Shown in pieces: positions 6,055 through 6,106 of a stretch of DNA of 6,106 nucleotides (position 1 is the first letter of the stretch; each line of letters begins with the position of its first letter). The notes below the pieces were generated by a model that did not search any database, was not told the DNA's origin, and saw only the letters and a list, made by a program, of their open reading frames with translations. Made by a program: the position numbers and the translations under genes. Source of the DNA: Chloroflexota bacterium (lineage in GTDB: Bacteria; Chloroflexota; Anaerolineae; UBA7937; B3-Chlor); the NCBI GenBank assembly GCA_030616025.1, contig JAUWYD010000072.1:1-6106 (forward strand). The letters are read 5' to 3'.

Positions 6055-6083
6055 GTTGTATGGGAAGAAGTGAGCGATGTCCG
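6055..6083 (-). promoter_or_regulatory. Weak candidate sigma-70-type promoter upstream of the AOR gene
   Basis: On the minus strand CGGACA (6078-6083) and TACAAC (6055-6060) each match four of six positions of the -35 and -10 consensus, with a 17-base spacer. Transcription would begin near 6048, leaving a leader of about 33 bases before the ATG at 6015. Matches this good arise by chance, and the operon could also begin upstream of the window. Confidence 0.25.
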
Positions 6084-6106
6084 ACGCATGGGACTAGAAC
6101 CTCATC

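Overview
The window is one co-directional, minus-strand gene cluster that looks like an operon. It encodes a tungsten-dependent aldehyde:ferredoxin oxidoreductase (AOR) family enzyme together with heterodisulfide-reductase-type flavin/iron-sulfur electron-transfer subunits. In transcription order (high to low coordinates) the genes are: AOR-family tungstopterin oxidoreductase (6015 to 4126), a 16-cysteine four-cluster ferredoxin subunit (4110 to 3625), a short HdrA-like flavoprotein, HdrA1 (3517 to 2177), a second HdrA-like flavoprotein, HdrA2 (2184 to 481), an MvhD-type [2Fe-2S] adaptor (497 to 54), and the first codons of one more gene that runs off the left edge. There are no RNA genes, insertion sequences, CRISPR arrays or clear terminators.

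The gene content points to a strict anaerobe. The sequence is moderately GC-rich, and it uses ATG, GTG and TTG starts with good Shine-Dalgarno sequences. Clusters that join AOR, HdrA and MvhD genes are known from Chloroflexota, Desulfobacterota, Clostridia-related lineages and some archaea. The window does not decide among these; a Chloroflexota-like or syntrophic bacterium is a guess.

Region by region: 6016-6106 is a short leader with a weak promoter candidate and a strong ribosome binding site for the AOR gene. The AOR and ferredoxin genes are 15 bases apart. Between the ferredoxin gene and HdrA1 lies the only sizeable internal gap, 107 bases, which holds an inverted repeat able to form a hairpin. 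HdrA1 begins at a TTG codon set by a GGAGG ribosome binding site. From there the genes overlap (8 bases, then 17 bases), and the next gene overlaps or closely follows the MvhD stop.

Likely working model (inference): the AOR subunit exchanges electrons with a carbonyl or acyl-type substrate at a tungsten-bispterin site. The four-cluster ferredoxin subunit carries electrons to an HdrA1/HdrA2 flavin core, and MvhD links that core to a further redox partner, possibly encoded by the truncated downstream gene. Neither HdrB/HdrC nor a hydrogenase large subunit is encoded here, so the AOR module appears to take the place of one of the usual Hdr partners. This is comparable in outline to the Bam complex of class II benzoyl-CoA reductase and to the QmoAB pair. 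The two HdrA proteins share out the domains of one full-length HdrA, which is the most notable structural feature of the window.
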